The position numbers were made by a program, and so were the translations under genes. The notes beneath the pieces were generated by a model that saw nothing but the letters and a program-made list of their open reading frames with translations, made no database searches and was not told the origin of the DNA. This document shows, one piece after another, positions 29,498 to 39,304 of a stretch of 64,000 nucleotides of DNA. Position 1 is the first letter of the stretch. Every line of letters starts with the position of its first letter. The DNA is from Agapetus fuscipes (taxonomy: Eukaryota > Arthropoda > Insecta > Trichoptera > Glossosomatidae), in the NCBI GenBank assembly GCA_951799405.1, contig OX637362.1:12634493-12698492 (forward strand). Reading direction: 5' to 3'.

Positions 29498-29739
29498 AAA
29501 ATTGGTTAAGAAACACAGGACTCAACGACAACAAATGGAAAACTTAATTGTAGAGGGCAAAGGTTGTAAGCCTAAAATTGTTCACATATTTTCACTAATA
29601 TTATGTTCGTACGTTTAGCATATTTTTACGTATATTATTTTTTTGTCATCTGTAGTATTCCATATGGCTGGTCACGTATTGCACCCCCCGCGTGACGAAA
29701 CGGGTATAAAAGTTGATTATTATTATTTGTAATATTCTT

Positions 29740-29838
29740 GCAGAAATTATACATATCTGCTTGTGGGAATGCTTTTAATATAAATCTTAAATGATATATA
29801 TCTTTGCAGCTTAGATTAGATTAGATTAGATTAGATTA
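29740..29838 (+). repeat. RTa LINE 3' end, last 95 bp, long GATTA tail
   Basis: AAATTATACATATCTGCTTG through CTTTGCAGCTTAGATTAGAT with five to six GATTA units. Confidence 0.88.
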
Positions 29839-29839
29839 T

Positions 29840-30690
29840 CACGTTTTAAAAAATATAAAACAAATTCTTGGAATAACCAAGATGTACAATAACAATAAAA
29901 TTAATGGTTTGTGAGCGAAACTTAAAAAAAAAAGGAATAAAATAAGATCAATACTTGTACACATTAGAACCGCAAAGAAAAACGAAATAAACCATGCAAT
30001 ATTCATGTTTTATTATTTTTTCTCGGAAAAACCGCATAGCCGTTTATTTCTCCCGGCATGAGAGCACTCAGTTTTTCTCCCCAAGTTGTATAAATCAACT
30101 GAAGATTCGCTCTGAAATGTGAAGGCATTTTGTCGTCTGCGTCCAAAAGCCAGACGACTTGTCGCCAGTACCCCGAACTCAGAAAATCTTGCGTAAAAAA
30201 ACCAAACACAGAATGTACGAAAAATGTACAGAAACTCGTGCTAAGACTTCTGGCGAGTGTTTTTGGTTTTCATATTGTTTTTGGTAAACGCTACGGTTGA
30301 GTAAGAAAGAATAGTTTTATACACTAATGAAAACTATCAAATATTATAATTTGGAAGATATAAGAAGAATAAGAAGTTAAGCGCCCTTGGAGTGACATTG
30401 AGTTACGAAACGGCGCTGATAAGGAAATCATCATAATCATCATCATCATATACAATCTGAATTGTTTTTTTTTTCGTACCAAGAAATTGGAATTTAGAAA
30501 AATACAGAAAATAAAAAACAAATATAAGCAATAACAGTGACATTATGTTTAATGAGAAAAATCTTTGATGTTGAGACATCTGCATTTTTTTATATGATTG
30601 TCTTACAGCATAGCGGATGCTTTCTTTTGAATACAAGGCTATTTAAGTGCACATTTTTTTTATAAGCTTGATAATCTTATATAAAGCTAC
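29840..30690. other. Unassigned; one short frame of interest
   Basis: A 68-codon minus-strand frame (30003-30209) reads QVVWLLDADDKMPSHFRA... with balanced composition. It has no recognisable family and may be an exon or relic. The rest is AT-rich. Confidence 0.3.
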
Positions 30691-30800
30691 GTTTTTCTTC
30701 ACGAATTGGTTTGTATTCTCGAGCACTTTCGGTGTTATCACACTATTATCATGATAAAACAACTAACAAATCTCAAAATTACACATTTGGTTCCAGATCA
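30690..30800 (-). repeat. PLE fragment (family PLE-6)
   Basis: TTTTTCTTCACGAATTGGTT, TTCTCGAGCACTTTCGGTGTT and AAAATTACACATTTGG parallel 43640-43745. Contains a degraded hammerhead-like motif. Confidence 0.6.
30716..30757 (-). ncRNA. Degraded hammerhead-like motif, PLE-6
   Basis: On the minus strand: core position AUGAUAA (C3 and G8 changed), two extra residues, stem II GUGU/ACAC with a GAUA loop, an unpaired C, GAA, stem III AGUGCU, C17, GAGAAU. Stem I pairs with one mismatch. Inactive as it stands. Confidence 0.5.
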
Positions 30801-30979
30801 TGTTTTAGGAGGCAAAGTTTTGGTGGAGTGAGTTGAGGGCGGTTCAGCCATGGCCTTCCCAAGGCTGTCAAGCTTAGGATGATGATGATTTGGTGATTTC
30901 TTTATAGACCCGTTTCGTGATGTAGTCACTCCAAGGGCGCTTGTGCAAATGATGACAGAAATTTGCTTGTCTTCAGTGA

Positions 30980-31575
30980 GTTTATAAACTATCCATGGTC
31001 CTCTAGCTCTCTCACATGATGTGGCAGGTGGTTCCAGGCCAGAAGACCAGCAACTGCAAATGCACGCTCTCCAAACATTGTGCTAACTCTTCTTATCGGT
31101 TCTTTAATCTTTGATTTGGCTCCAGTTTCAGCCGAGCACAGTGTTAGACTTTTATTGCCAAAGATGACTGGTTTGATTAGATCAGCGAAATTTTTGGGTA
31201 TTTTTCCAAATTGTGGACCATCGTGCACACTTTAAACTCGATGCGCTCCGGAATACGGAGCCAGTGAAGCTTCAGGAGAAGAGGAGTAATGTGAGTAGAT
31301 TTTGACTGACCAGCAATCATGCAAACGCATGCATTGACGACCAATTGTAGTCTATTCAATTGACATTTTGGTTGGCCTGCGTATAAGCTATTTTAGTAGT
31401 CTATTTTTGACACCACAAATGCATTTACTAAAACTTCCCTTGCTTCCATTGGTAGACAGTTATTGACAAGCTTGATCTGCCGTAATCCGTAGAAACTCAA
31501 ACTGACCGTCTTATTTATATTTAAGCTATAATAGTCAGACAACTGTCTAGGTGAACTCCTAGGGGTTTGATACAA
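30980..31575 (-). pseudogene. CR1/L2-like LINE ORF2 C-terminus, relic
   Basis: Minus-strand frames in order: LRQIKLVNNCLPMEAREVLVNAFVVSKIDY, NRLQLVVNACVCMIAGQSKSTHITPLLLKLHWLRIPERIEFKV and MFGERAFAVAGLLAWNHLP. These parallel RTb (LRQIKAIRRCLPSGAVRTLVNAF, HITPLLKELHWLRFPERVVYRV, GDRAFRFAGPMEWNRLPP). Three frames are needed, with stops and small gaps. Older than the RTb copies. Confidence 0.85.
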
Positions 31576-31925
31576 GAAGAAGGCTGTATGTCAACATTAT
31601 ACTATTTTTATGAGCTTAATGCTAAAGAACTGAAATGGACTTACTGCTTGTAATGCTGTTGCAAAAGCCTCCAGATGCTGGATCAGGTGAATATTAAATT
31701 TCCACGGCTGACAGTGCGGGCCGATCATTATTGTACGATGTATTCTTCATTGCACTTTTATTACATCACTGCACAGTTAACAGACAAACCAAAACTTTTC
31801 ACTTTTTTAATTTCTCCGATCATTGACCGCTGTAAAATATTTTTGTGTCACTGAAATATGACAAACGTCATCTGTCACTTTTTTGCTAGGCGGGCACCAT
31901 AGACAATTGACAACAAGTACATGTG
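31576..31925. other. Unassigned sequence
   Basis: No family or coding region recognised. Confidence 0.35.
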
Positions 31926-31928
31926 TAC

Positions 31929-32300
31929 CTTAGAGCATAAACAACGGAAGTCCACTTTTTTTGCGTTTTTGAGTTAATGATGCAGAAATTATTATAGTTA
32001 GCTGTTCTATGTGATAAAAATATTGGAGTCCTCGGACTTATAGTTACTGAGATATCAAGTGTAATAAATATGGGATGCACATAACAGTGCGAGCATAAAC
32101 CACGGAAGTTACACATACGTTGTTCACATTACTTCACATTAAATAAATATCGATAAAAGAAGATAAACACTGTTTACAGATCAAAAATATCTCGTCTAGT
32201 TTAGAAGTTATGATGGTTTAAAAAAGTACACATTTTCACTAAAACTCGTCTCCTGCACATTGTACTAAATGTGACTACCGTTGCATGTTTATGCTCTAAG
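31929..32300. mobile_element. MITE with CTTAGAGCATAAAC termini, 372 bp
   Basis: Left CTTAGAGCATAAACAACGG and right CCGTTGCATGTTTATGCTCTAAG are inverted. A third partial copy, GAGCATAAACCACGGAAGTT, lies inside at about 32090. Superfamily unknown, no transposase. Confidence 0.65.
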
Positions 32301-32475
32301 TTACAAATATATTTTTAGATAAATTATTTGCTACATTCCCTACATACCTGCCAATACGAAATCGTACAGAAAAGCGGGAACAATAACAAATTTTAAATTA
32401 ATAATATACGTTAATACTCCGCATTCACATTCTGTATGTGTAAATACTAGGAAAAGGGTGATTTATTTCGTGCAA
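32301..32475. other. Unassigned sequence
   Basis: Nothing recognised. Confidence 0.3.
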
Positions 32476-32479
32476 ATCA

Positions 32480-32708
32480 CACCTCAAGAGCTTGAACATC
32501 GTTATAGAAAGCGTCTAGCAAGACCCAGTTGCTGTAAAACTGGATTGACTTTTAGTGGCGGGTTATTGGTCAAGGCATACGAATTGTACAACGCAACGAA
32601 TAGCATATTTGAAAATATATAATATGTTGAGTTCCGCTGGGAATCAAACTCACGATCTTTCATTTACGTGTCCGAAACGCTAACCACTAGACTATGGACC
32701 AGTTACCG
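32480..32708 (-). mobile_element. SINE-A, diverged
   Basis: Minus-strand copy: AGACCCAGTTGCTGTAAAAC, then GGAATCAAACTCACGATCTT (mutated B-box) and CTAACCACTAGACTATGGACC (A-box end). Confidence 0.8.
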
Positions 32709-32711
32709 AGC

Positions 32712-32928
32712 ACTTGGTTGTTGCTATAGAAAGCGCCAATTAAAAATGCAAGATCCTTTTGTTGTGAGCTTGGATGGACCTTTGGAGACCGGTCTTTGGA
32801 AAAGGTATATGAATTTTACAACCCAGCGAATATTTTTTATTTTGTGTTGCGCGAAAAACGATCTCTCGAATTTCCGATTACGAGTCCAAAGCGTTTACCA
32901 GTAGACTACGGACCGGTCGTTCATACCT
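32712..32928 (-). mobile_element. SINE-A, diverged, adjacent in tandem
   Basis: AGAAAGCGCCAATTAAAAAT through GACCGGTCTTTGGAAAAGGT and ACCAGTAGACTACGGACCGG. Same orientation as the preceding copy. Confidence 0.8.
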
Positions 32929-33044
32929 ATACCTATGCCGCGTACCAAGCACATATAAGAAAAAAAAAATCTCGGCGGGCAAACGGCACACGTTCTAGCC
33001 GTGGAGTCCTAAGCAAATAGTGACAAATATCCGTTTGTCTTTTC

Positions 33045-33480
33045 CTTAGCAACCCAGTTGTGTGACGTTACAGCTTTTTACATGCCAATACAGAACGCCG
33101 CAGCGAGACTTATATATAAGGCTGCAAAGTCCTGCCACATCACTCTGCATTAGCTGAAAATTCCTTAGAGGATTCCCTTTCAAAGCCGGCTTTCTCGCCT
33201 TGAAAGCACTGCGTGGGAGTGCTCCGGGGTACCTGATGAAGCTGGTGTCTCCAGCAACTACAACCTCGCGCGGACACACATTGAGGTCAGCTGCATCAAG
33301 AAGCAGCTGCCTGCACGAGAGCCCCGCCCTATTTTTGGAGACAGGGCATTCAAAGCAGCCGCTCCAATGACTTGGAATGCTATTCCTGCCTCACTGAGGG
33401 AACTGGATGTAGAGAGTTTATTTAAAAGACGTCTTCAAGACTCACTTCTTCGTCCAATCATATGGAGAAGCGCATTTGCA
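33045..33480 (+). pseudogene. CR1-like LINE ORF2 C-terminus, relic
   Basis: Plus-strand, frameshifted: AAARLIYKAAKSCHIT-like, PFKAGFLALKALRGSAPGYL, GHTLRSAASRSSCL and TWNAIPASLRELDVESLFKRRLQDSLL. This is the C-terminal pattern of CR1-group LINEs, but a different family from RTb. Confidence 0.78.
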
Positions 33481-33985
33481 GTGACACACTGTCATAAAAG
33501 GAGCTGTATATTTTTTTTGTATTAACAATTGATGTCCGGACCTCATTATCCCAAATGCAACCAAAACACTTTAATAAACCTACTCAATATCATTATAAAA
33601 ACTTTATTAACACGCCCTTTGGGTTTTTCACATTTCTAAAGACCCCTTTCTGCATCCCTCTTCATTTTGGACCCATGATAATCCACCTACGGCAGGGGAC
33701 GAAACCCTTGCGATCGCAGAAACCTTTTTTTTAGACCCCGGCACATTTTTGACCCCATCCCTTATACAGATACGCCACTTAATTTTCACACTTGAAAAGA
33801 TGGCCTCTGTTCTTTTTCCGACAGAGTTTTATTGTGAAAAGCATTATTATTATGTTACCTTCTTGTTTTGGTTTTTCTCAGAACTCATTTTTTTTTAGTA
33901 AACGCAGATCAGAATATATATTTTTTTTGCATGTAAGTTATGAGGAAAACACAAGGCTATATAACCATTAATTTTACTTGTGTCT
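33481..33985. other. Unassigned sequence
   Basis: No recognised family. Confidence 0.35.
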
Positions 33986-33989
33986 TTAA

Positions 33990-34060
33990 TAGTGTTCCTG
34001 GACTAAAAGGTTGCTATGAGGCTAAACCTTCATGCTGTAAATACTTCGTTGATTTTTAAA
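33990..34060 (+). repeat. RTa LINE 3'-end fragment, diverged
   Basis: GGACTAAAAGGTTGCTATGAGGC followed by CATGCTGTAAAT. About 65 bp only. Confidence 0.5.
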
Positions 34061-34211
34061 AATGACAAAATTCCTAACACTTTGGATATCAATCCAAGTC
34101 AAAGCTTGCTAGCGCTTGCGAAGGAACGCACCTTATTTTAGGACACGAATCGCTATGTCGTCGCCTTAAGGGCGTAAGCAGAACAGCGCTTTTGGTTTCA
34201 GAGGAAGGCGG

Positions 34212-34468
34212 AAGGGTCTAAATCTAAGTTGCAAAGATATGTGTCATTTGAGATTCATATTAAATGCATTCCCACAAGCAGACACTCATAATTTTGCGCT
34301 TACACATGCCGCATGTGGACCTACAATTATAATCCAAACCTCAAATGAACATAAGCCCTACAACTTTTGCCGACCTTCCCTGAAACAGGAGTGAAATTGG
34401 CAAAGTGAACCATTTTTTACAGTATGGGTGGTCAGTCTCATACCAACCTATAAGTCAAGGATAAGTCT
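34212..34468 (-). repeat. RTa LINE 3' end
   Basis: AAATCTAAGTTGCAAAGATA through CACATGCCGCATGTGGACCT and CAACCTATAAGTCAAGGA. Complete 3' UTR block. Confidence 0.9.
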
Positions 34469-34469
34469 T

Positions 34470-34815
34470 TCATTTTAATTACACGTGTCTGCTAATGGTA
34501 TGACTCTTAAAAGTTATAATATTTGTACAACAAACATAGATTTTAAATATGCGTTTTAATTACTAAATATTTATTAAAGTAAGTAAATATTAAACAAAAC
34601 ACTGAAAAAGTCGACTAACCCAAGTGCGTTAGGAGCACATTAAAGAATTTTCCGTTTAAAAGCAAGTAAAAGGTTTTCCTGGGATACAATCTGTATTCCG
34701 AAAATCTACGGAGCGAGTATTTTTTTCAATTTGAAAAGATGACTGTGGACTTTTTACTTTGTGAAGGAAAAAAACATTAGAGTTTGGTGTACAACCCTGA
34801 AGAAAAAAGATCTTG
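34470..34815. other. Unassigned AT-rich sequence
   Basis: Nothing recognised. Confidence 0.3.
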
Positions 34816-34819
34816 CAGT

Positions 34820-35057
34820 ACCCTTAGTACGAGTTGCAAAACTTGAGTAATGCAAAGTTTACGGCAATTATTAAAGAGTGATTTCCCCCAAAATCTGCAG
34901 TTTTTGTTTGTTTGAACTTGATTTTCTTCATCACTGTAACTCTTTTGCTAAGACCATAAAGTTTAAGGCACAAAAACGGCAGATTTTGGGAGAAATCACT
35001 CTTGAATATTTTCCGTAAACTTTACTTTTCTCATGTTTTGCAACTCGTACTAAGGGT
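34820..35057. mobile_element. MITE with CCCTTAGTACGAGTTGCAAA termini, 238 bp
   Basis: Terminal inverted repeats of at least 22 bp match perfectly, and pairing continues inward with mismatches (AAAGTTTACGG and GAGTGATTTC... on the left, their complements on the right). TA at 34819-34820 and at 35057-35058 could be the duplication, as for Tc1/mariner-type MITEs. The exact end is uncertain by 2 bp. No transposase. Confidence 0.82.
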
Positions 35058-35137
35058 ACAGGTGAACAGACTTCAGAATAGAAATATTTTACAAAAATTC
35101 ACTCTTACAATTAGTATTGTTTAGATTTGTACTATGT

Positions 35138-35218
35138 TTGACCGGTCCGTAGTCTAGTGGTTATGGAAGGTTGTGAGTTCGAATCCCGACGGAGCACAAT
35201 AAATATACAATTTATATT
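35138..35218 (+). repeat. SINE-A head only
   Basis: GACCGGTCCGTAGTCTAGTG, then a deletion, GAGTTCGAATCCCGACGGAG and AATATACAATTTATATTTA. Confidence 0.85.
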
Positions 35219-35242
35219 TATCATTTTAAAAATGTAATTTGT

Positions 35243-35475
35243 TGTGTATGTTCCTTGACTCATAGGTTGGTATGCGGCTGACCACCCATGCTGTAGAAAA
35301 TGGTTCACTTTGCAAATGTCACCCCTGTTTTAGGGAAGGTTAGCAGGAGTTGCAGGGTGTATGTTCGTTTGAGATTCGGGTTTTTATACTGTAGGACTAC
35401 ATGCAGCATGCAATTAAGCGCGAACCTAAACATGTCTGTTTTGTGAAAATGCATATAATGTGATTCTCTAATGTT
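35243..35475 (+). repeat. RTa LINE 3' end, interrupted at its tail
   Basis: TTCCTTGACTCATAGGTTGG through TGTGATTCTCTAATGTTAC, where the RTb LINE begins. Confidence 0.88.
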
Positions 35476-36655
35476 ACTGATATCTTGATAAAGAGGTTGG
35501 AGGAGGCGTACGGCTTGAGAGATAAGGCTCTGGCGTGGTTCACCTCCTATTTGGCGGATCGCAAGCAGGTAGTGCGTACTTGTGACTGTGTCTCACCTTC
35601 CTATTCGCTGATCTCCGGAGTGCCGCAGGGGTCTGTGTTGGGATCCTATTTATTTTATACACGGCCGACATTGAGAGCATAGTCGAGAAATGGAGCCTTA
35701 CTACACATGCATATGCAGATGACTGGCAGATTTACTCTCAGTGTCGACCACACATGGCGGGAGCTCTCAGTAACAGAATGGCAGCTTGCATTGCGGAGAT
35801 CGGTGAATGGATGACAAGCAATGGCCTAATCCTTAACATGGGTAAGACGGAAATTATGTGGGCGGCTACGTCCAGGCGTGATCATCTCCTGACAACTCGC
35901 GTACCACTCTCCATTGGGGGACAGCTGATTCAGCCGTCAGATTCAGTGAGACTTCTAGGAGTCACACTGGATCGGAACCTCACAATGGGAGAGCAGTTGA
36001 ATAACACGGTATCCTCCTCGTTTTTTGAACTTCGCCAGATTAAGGCAATCAGGAGATGTTTACCATCAGGGGCGGTCAGGACCCTGGTTAACGCTTTTGT
36101 GATGTCTCGGATTGACTATTGCTCAACGCTGTATATAGGTCAGCCGAAAAAACAGTTCAGCCGACTACAATCTGTGCTGAACTCTGCAGCAAGACTCATT
36201 TTCGGGATGTCCAAATTTAATCATATTACTCCATTGTTGAAAGAACTGCATTGGCTTCGTTTTCCGGAGAGGGTGGTCTACCGTGTTTGTTTGATGGTTT
36301 ACAAAGCTGTCAATGGTACGGCTCCTTCATACCTGTCTGACATGTTCTCACCTATTGAGATAGATTTGAGACGCCAAACTCTCAGATCTGCAGGGTGTGG
36401 GGTGGTTGACTTAGTCCAGCCGTCACGTCAGACACGCACTAATTTTGGGGACCGTGCTTTCCGGTTTGCGGGCCCAATGGAGTGGAACAGACTACCACCT
36501 AATGTGAGGAAGGCAGAAACTGTTGGTGTCTTTAAAGGAGCACTAAAGACGCATCTTTACAAAAAATCTTATCCGTGATTTGAGAGGGCCCTTGAGGTGT
36601 GACACACACAAAAACGGCGCTCTTCAATTATGTGTACCTTATAAATAAATTATCC
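35476..36655 (+). pseudogene. RTb LINE (CR1/L2-like): RT C-terminal half and 3' end
   Basis: Codons from 35485 give IKRLEEAYGLRDKALAWFTSYLADRKQ and the conserved ISGVPQGSVLG. A frameshift near 35645 follows, then HAYADDWQIY (catalytic YADD at 35712-35723). An open frame at 35754-36578 carries LILNMGKTEIMWAA, IDYCSTLY, HITPLLKELHWLRFPERV, RAFRFAGPMEWNRLPP and ends FKGALKTHLYKKSYP. This pattern is typical of the CR1/L2 group. The N-terminal endonuclease and early RT motifs are lost. The 3' UTR is only about 75 bp: GAGGGCCCTTGAGGTGTGAC, ACACACAAAAACGGCGCTC, AAATAAATTATCCT, then a TA run. That end is shared with SINE-A1. One main frameshift suggests a fairly young copy. Confidence 0.92.
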
Positions 36656-36676
36656 TTGTATATATATATATATACT

Positions 36677-36988
36677 TGTTTCAATTTATAATTTTTGGAT
36701 GAAATTTTTCAAGCAAAACACTGTTTATTTTCACTATAGACTTTATTTAAAAGATTAAAATCTTTAAAACAAAATTACGAACGTTTTCGACCTAGAAGGT
36801 CATCATTAGGTATGATTTGATTACAGAAATTAATTTTATTTTATGAAATTTTGTCAATAGGCACAAATGATGTCAGGAAAACGTTCGTAATTTTGTTTTA
36901 AAGATTTTAATCTTTTAAATAAAGTCTATAGTGAAAATAAACAGTGTTTTGCTTGAAAAATTTCATCCAAAAATTATAAATTGAAACA
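36677..36988. mobile_element. PLE palindrome (family PLE-2), 112-bp arms
   Basis: Arms 36677-36788 and 36877-36988 are almost perfect inverted copies (TGTTTCAATTTATAATTTTT ... complement), with an 88-bp spacer. The left arm plus spacer holds a hammerhead-like motif on the minus strand. In the right arm the same motif lost stem II. Confidence 0.85.
36776..36815 (-). ncRNA. Hammerhead ribozyme-like motif, PLE-2, G5-to-A change
   Basis: Minus strand: AUAC, core CUAAUGA, extra U, stem II GACCU/AGGUC with a UCU loop (5 bp), GAA, palindrome AACGUU, C17, GUAA. Stem I pairs over 3 bp. The changed G5 should prevent cleavage, though the architecture is complete. Confidence 0.68.
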
Positions 36989-37077
36989 AATTGAATTTTC
37001 ACAGTGTTAATACACAAACAATACAAAATATATACTTGTATTTTGCAACTTAGATACGATTATTTTTTTTCTTCGTA

Positions 37078-37222
37078 AAAAACTTTTACCAAAGACCGGT
37101 CACCTAAGGTCGATCCAGCCTAACAGCAGCTGGGTCTTGCTGGAGAAATGACTCTTTCATTAGCGACGACCAAGCTCTTGAAAGCTCTTCAGGTGTGATT
37201 TACAGAAAAACAGCGTAATGTA
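37078..37222 (+). repeat. SINE-A1 3' half
   Basis: TTTTACCAAAGACCGGTCAC, CAGCCTAACAGCAGCTGGGT, then the RTb-like end CTCTTCAGGTGTGATTTACA. Confidence 0.82.
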
Positions 37223-37244
37223 TATAATCTAAGTTACCGCTCAG

Positions 37245-37538
37245 CTAAAACACTAATAAGCTGCACATGTAGTTTTATTTCTTGCCACGTTTTTCCCGCA
37301 GGGTTCGCATCTGGTAAGTGGAATCTATTTATTTTGATATGAAAGGGGTCCGGTCTTACGTCAACCAATTCAGTTGAAGTGAGGTTTTCTCAGCTCCTGA
37401 TGCGGCTACGGTATTAGATTTTGGATTTGAAATAAATACAAAAACGTGAAATCATAATTGACACTCTTCGTGGGATTTGAACCCAAGCCTTGGCATGGAA
37501 TGCAAGCACTCTACCAACTGAGCTATCGACTGGACGTT
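37245..37538 (-). mobile_element. SINE-B, diverged full-length
   Basis: TAATAAGCTGCACATGTAGT (3' end), GGGGTCCGGTCTTACGTCAA, GAACCCAAGCCTTGGCATGG and CTACCAACTGAGCTATCGAC (head). Older than most copies. Confidence 0.85.
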
Positions 37539-37554
37539 TCAAAGGTTTATTAGA

Positions 37555-37800
37555 TTTAAGATTCATATAATATGCATTTCCTCAAACAGACACGTGTTAA
37601 TTTGCGCCTACACAGTACACGTGCCGCATGTGGATTGGATAACATAAAAAACCAATTCAAATGAGCATAAACTCTGCAACTCTTGCCGAAACAGCCTGAA
37701 ACAGCGGTGCAATTGGCAAGGCGACATAAATTTTCCAATACGTGTCTCCGTATGGGAATGCATGTCATATGAATCTTGAATGGTATGTATTTTTGTAATT
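37555..37800 (-). repeat. RTa LINE 3' end, rearranged
   Basis: AAGATTCATATAATATGCAT through GTGCCGCATGTGGATTGG and CCTGAAACAGCGGTGCAATT. Then CGTGTCTCCGTATGGGAATGCATG.CAT in plus orientation, a second short piece. Confidence 0.7.
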
Positions 37801-37969
37801 TCGATTACAGAACTTAGAGATGCAGCATGCGTAAGCGCAAACTTACACCTTTTTGTTTTTAAGTATATTTTTTTTAAGAATCCTAAATATGAATATATTT
37901 ATACAAAATACATTAAACATAATGAAATAAAATACTTAAGTTTTTCGTTAATATAAAAAATATTTTTTA

Positions 37970-38040
37970 TTGATTGTAGAGGCATTAACTTTGTAATCGT
38001 TCATCATTAAGGATAAACAAAGCAACTTTGTTTTCGATTC
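37970..38040 (-). repeat. PLE-3 terminal-repeat piece
   Basis: GTAGAGGCATTAACTTTGTAATCGTTCATC is the complement of 62568-62600, immediately downstream of the intact PLE-3 ribozyme there. Confidence 0.6.
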
Positions 38041-38041
38041 T

Positions 38042-38403
38042 ATAATCTATAATCTATAATCTAAGCTGCAAGGATATGTAAGCATTTAAGGCTCATATGA
38101 AATGCATGCCTACAGACAGGCACATGTAGGTTCGCGCCTACACATTCTGCATGTGTGCATACAAATAAAGAAAACCTCACATGGACATAAACCTTGCAAC
38201 TCCTGCCGCCGTTCCCTGAACCGGGGTGGCATTGGCAAAAGTGAACCGATTTTTACAGCACGGGTGGTCAGCCTCGTACCAACCTATCAGTCAAGGAGCA
38301 CAAAAAATTATAAATGATTTACAAAAAATTCATAATGAGACATTACAAATTAAAATAAAAATAAAGTTAAATTAAAATTAATATTACACTTAGAATTAAT
38401 GCC
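38042..38403 (-). repeat. RTa LINE 3' UTR (continuous with ORF at 38404)
   Basis: ATAATCTATAATCTAAGCTG tail, CCTACAGACAGGCACATGTA, CCGGGGTGGCATTGGCAAAA. A diverged RTa subfamily resembling 43940-44195. Confidence 0.85.
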
Positions 38404-38852
38404 CTAGCCGCCATTGTTGCAAATCAACCGCCATTCCTTTCGGTCCTTACATACTTCTTTCATTTCATTCAGAGTCATAATCTTTTTCATGCACTCTCTC
38501 CTTTTGTTATGACTCTGAATATCCCATTCATTCGCTATTTCGGAAATTTGATCCATCCATACTTTTCTCGGTCTTCCCCTACCACGGCTTCCATTCATAG
38601 TTGCAGCGTACACTCTCTTCGTCAGTCTTTCGTCATTCATTCTTTCCATATGTCCAAACCATTTTAACAAACCCCTTTTGATTTTTACTTTTATACTTTC
38701 CCTTGCACCACATTCTTCTCTCACTAACTCATTCCTCACCCTATCTTTCCGTTTTTTTCCAATCATACTTCTTAGAAAGTCCATTTCGACCGTATGGACT
38801 TTACTAATTTCACTCTCATTCATCGTCCAAGCTTCACTTCCGTTACTATGAG
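38404..38852 (-). pseudogene. RTa LINE ORF C-terminus
   Basis: Minus-strand frame: EAWTMNESEISKVHTVEMDF, MIGKKRKDRVRNELVREECG, LLKWFGHMERMNDERLTKRV, GRGRPRKVWMDQISEIANEW, CKDRKEWRLIC. Intact over about 150 codons but 5'-truncated where the PLE-3 palindrome begins at 38844. The next frame upstream continues into that palindrome by chance. Confidence 0.9.
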
Positions 38853-38998
38853 TAGGTATATATATTTCATACCACAACCGGTTTCGCAAACATCCATTTG
38901 CATCATCAGGTGGTTGAATTGTGTAAGGATGTTTGCGAAAACGGTTGTGGTATAAAATATATATACTCATAGTAATCAAACACAAAGTTGTTTTTCTT
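38844..38998. mobile_element. PLE palindrome (family PLE-3)
   Basis: TTACTATGAGTA at 38843-38854 and TACTCATAGTAA at 38964-38975 close inverted arms. The left arm carries a complete ribozyme on the minus strand. The right arm repeats GGATGTTTGCGAAAACGGTTGTGG without the core. Confidence 0.82.
38871..38914 (-). ncRNA. Hammerhead ribozyme, PLE-3 family, core complete
   Basis: Minus strand: ACCAC, perfect core CUGAUGA, extra U, stem II GCAAA/UUUGC (5 bp, 6-nt loop), GAA, palindrome ACCGGU, U17, GUGGU. Stem I is a perfect 5 bp. All invariant residues are present. Confidence 0.8.
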
Positions 38999-39002
38999 TT
39001 AT

Positions 39003-39303
39003 AACGCAACTACGCAACTAAGCTACACATTTAGTGTAACTTCTTGCCGCGTTATCCTCGAAGAGGTCGCATGTCACGAGTTGAACCTATTTATTTTACA
39101 GGTAAGGGGGCCGGCCTTACGCCAACCACTTCAGTTGAAGTGGGGGTTTCCCAGCTTCCAAGAGGGCTGGTATTTTATTTTGGGGTTTGAAATAAACACC
39201 GAAACAGAAAATCATTTCTGACACCCTCGGTGGGATTCGAACCCGAGCTTACGGCATGGAATGCAAGCACTCTACCAACTGAGCTATCGACCGGACCGGA
39301 CCG
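39003..39303 (-). mobile_element. SINE-B, near-complete
   Basis: CAACTAAGCTACACATTTAG, TTGCCGCGTTATCCTCGAAG, GGGGGCCGGCCTTACGCCAA, CATTTCTGACACCCTCGGTG and CAACTGAGCTATCGACCGGA. The GGTTTACTCAGCC part is deleted. Confidence 0.9.
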
Positions 39304-39304
39304 G

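Noticed and set aside
38404..39009. 201-codon minus-strand frame as one LINE protein
   Set aside because: Only the part from about 38852 downward is LINE sequence. The N-terminal third is a chance extension through the PLE-3 palindrome.
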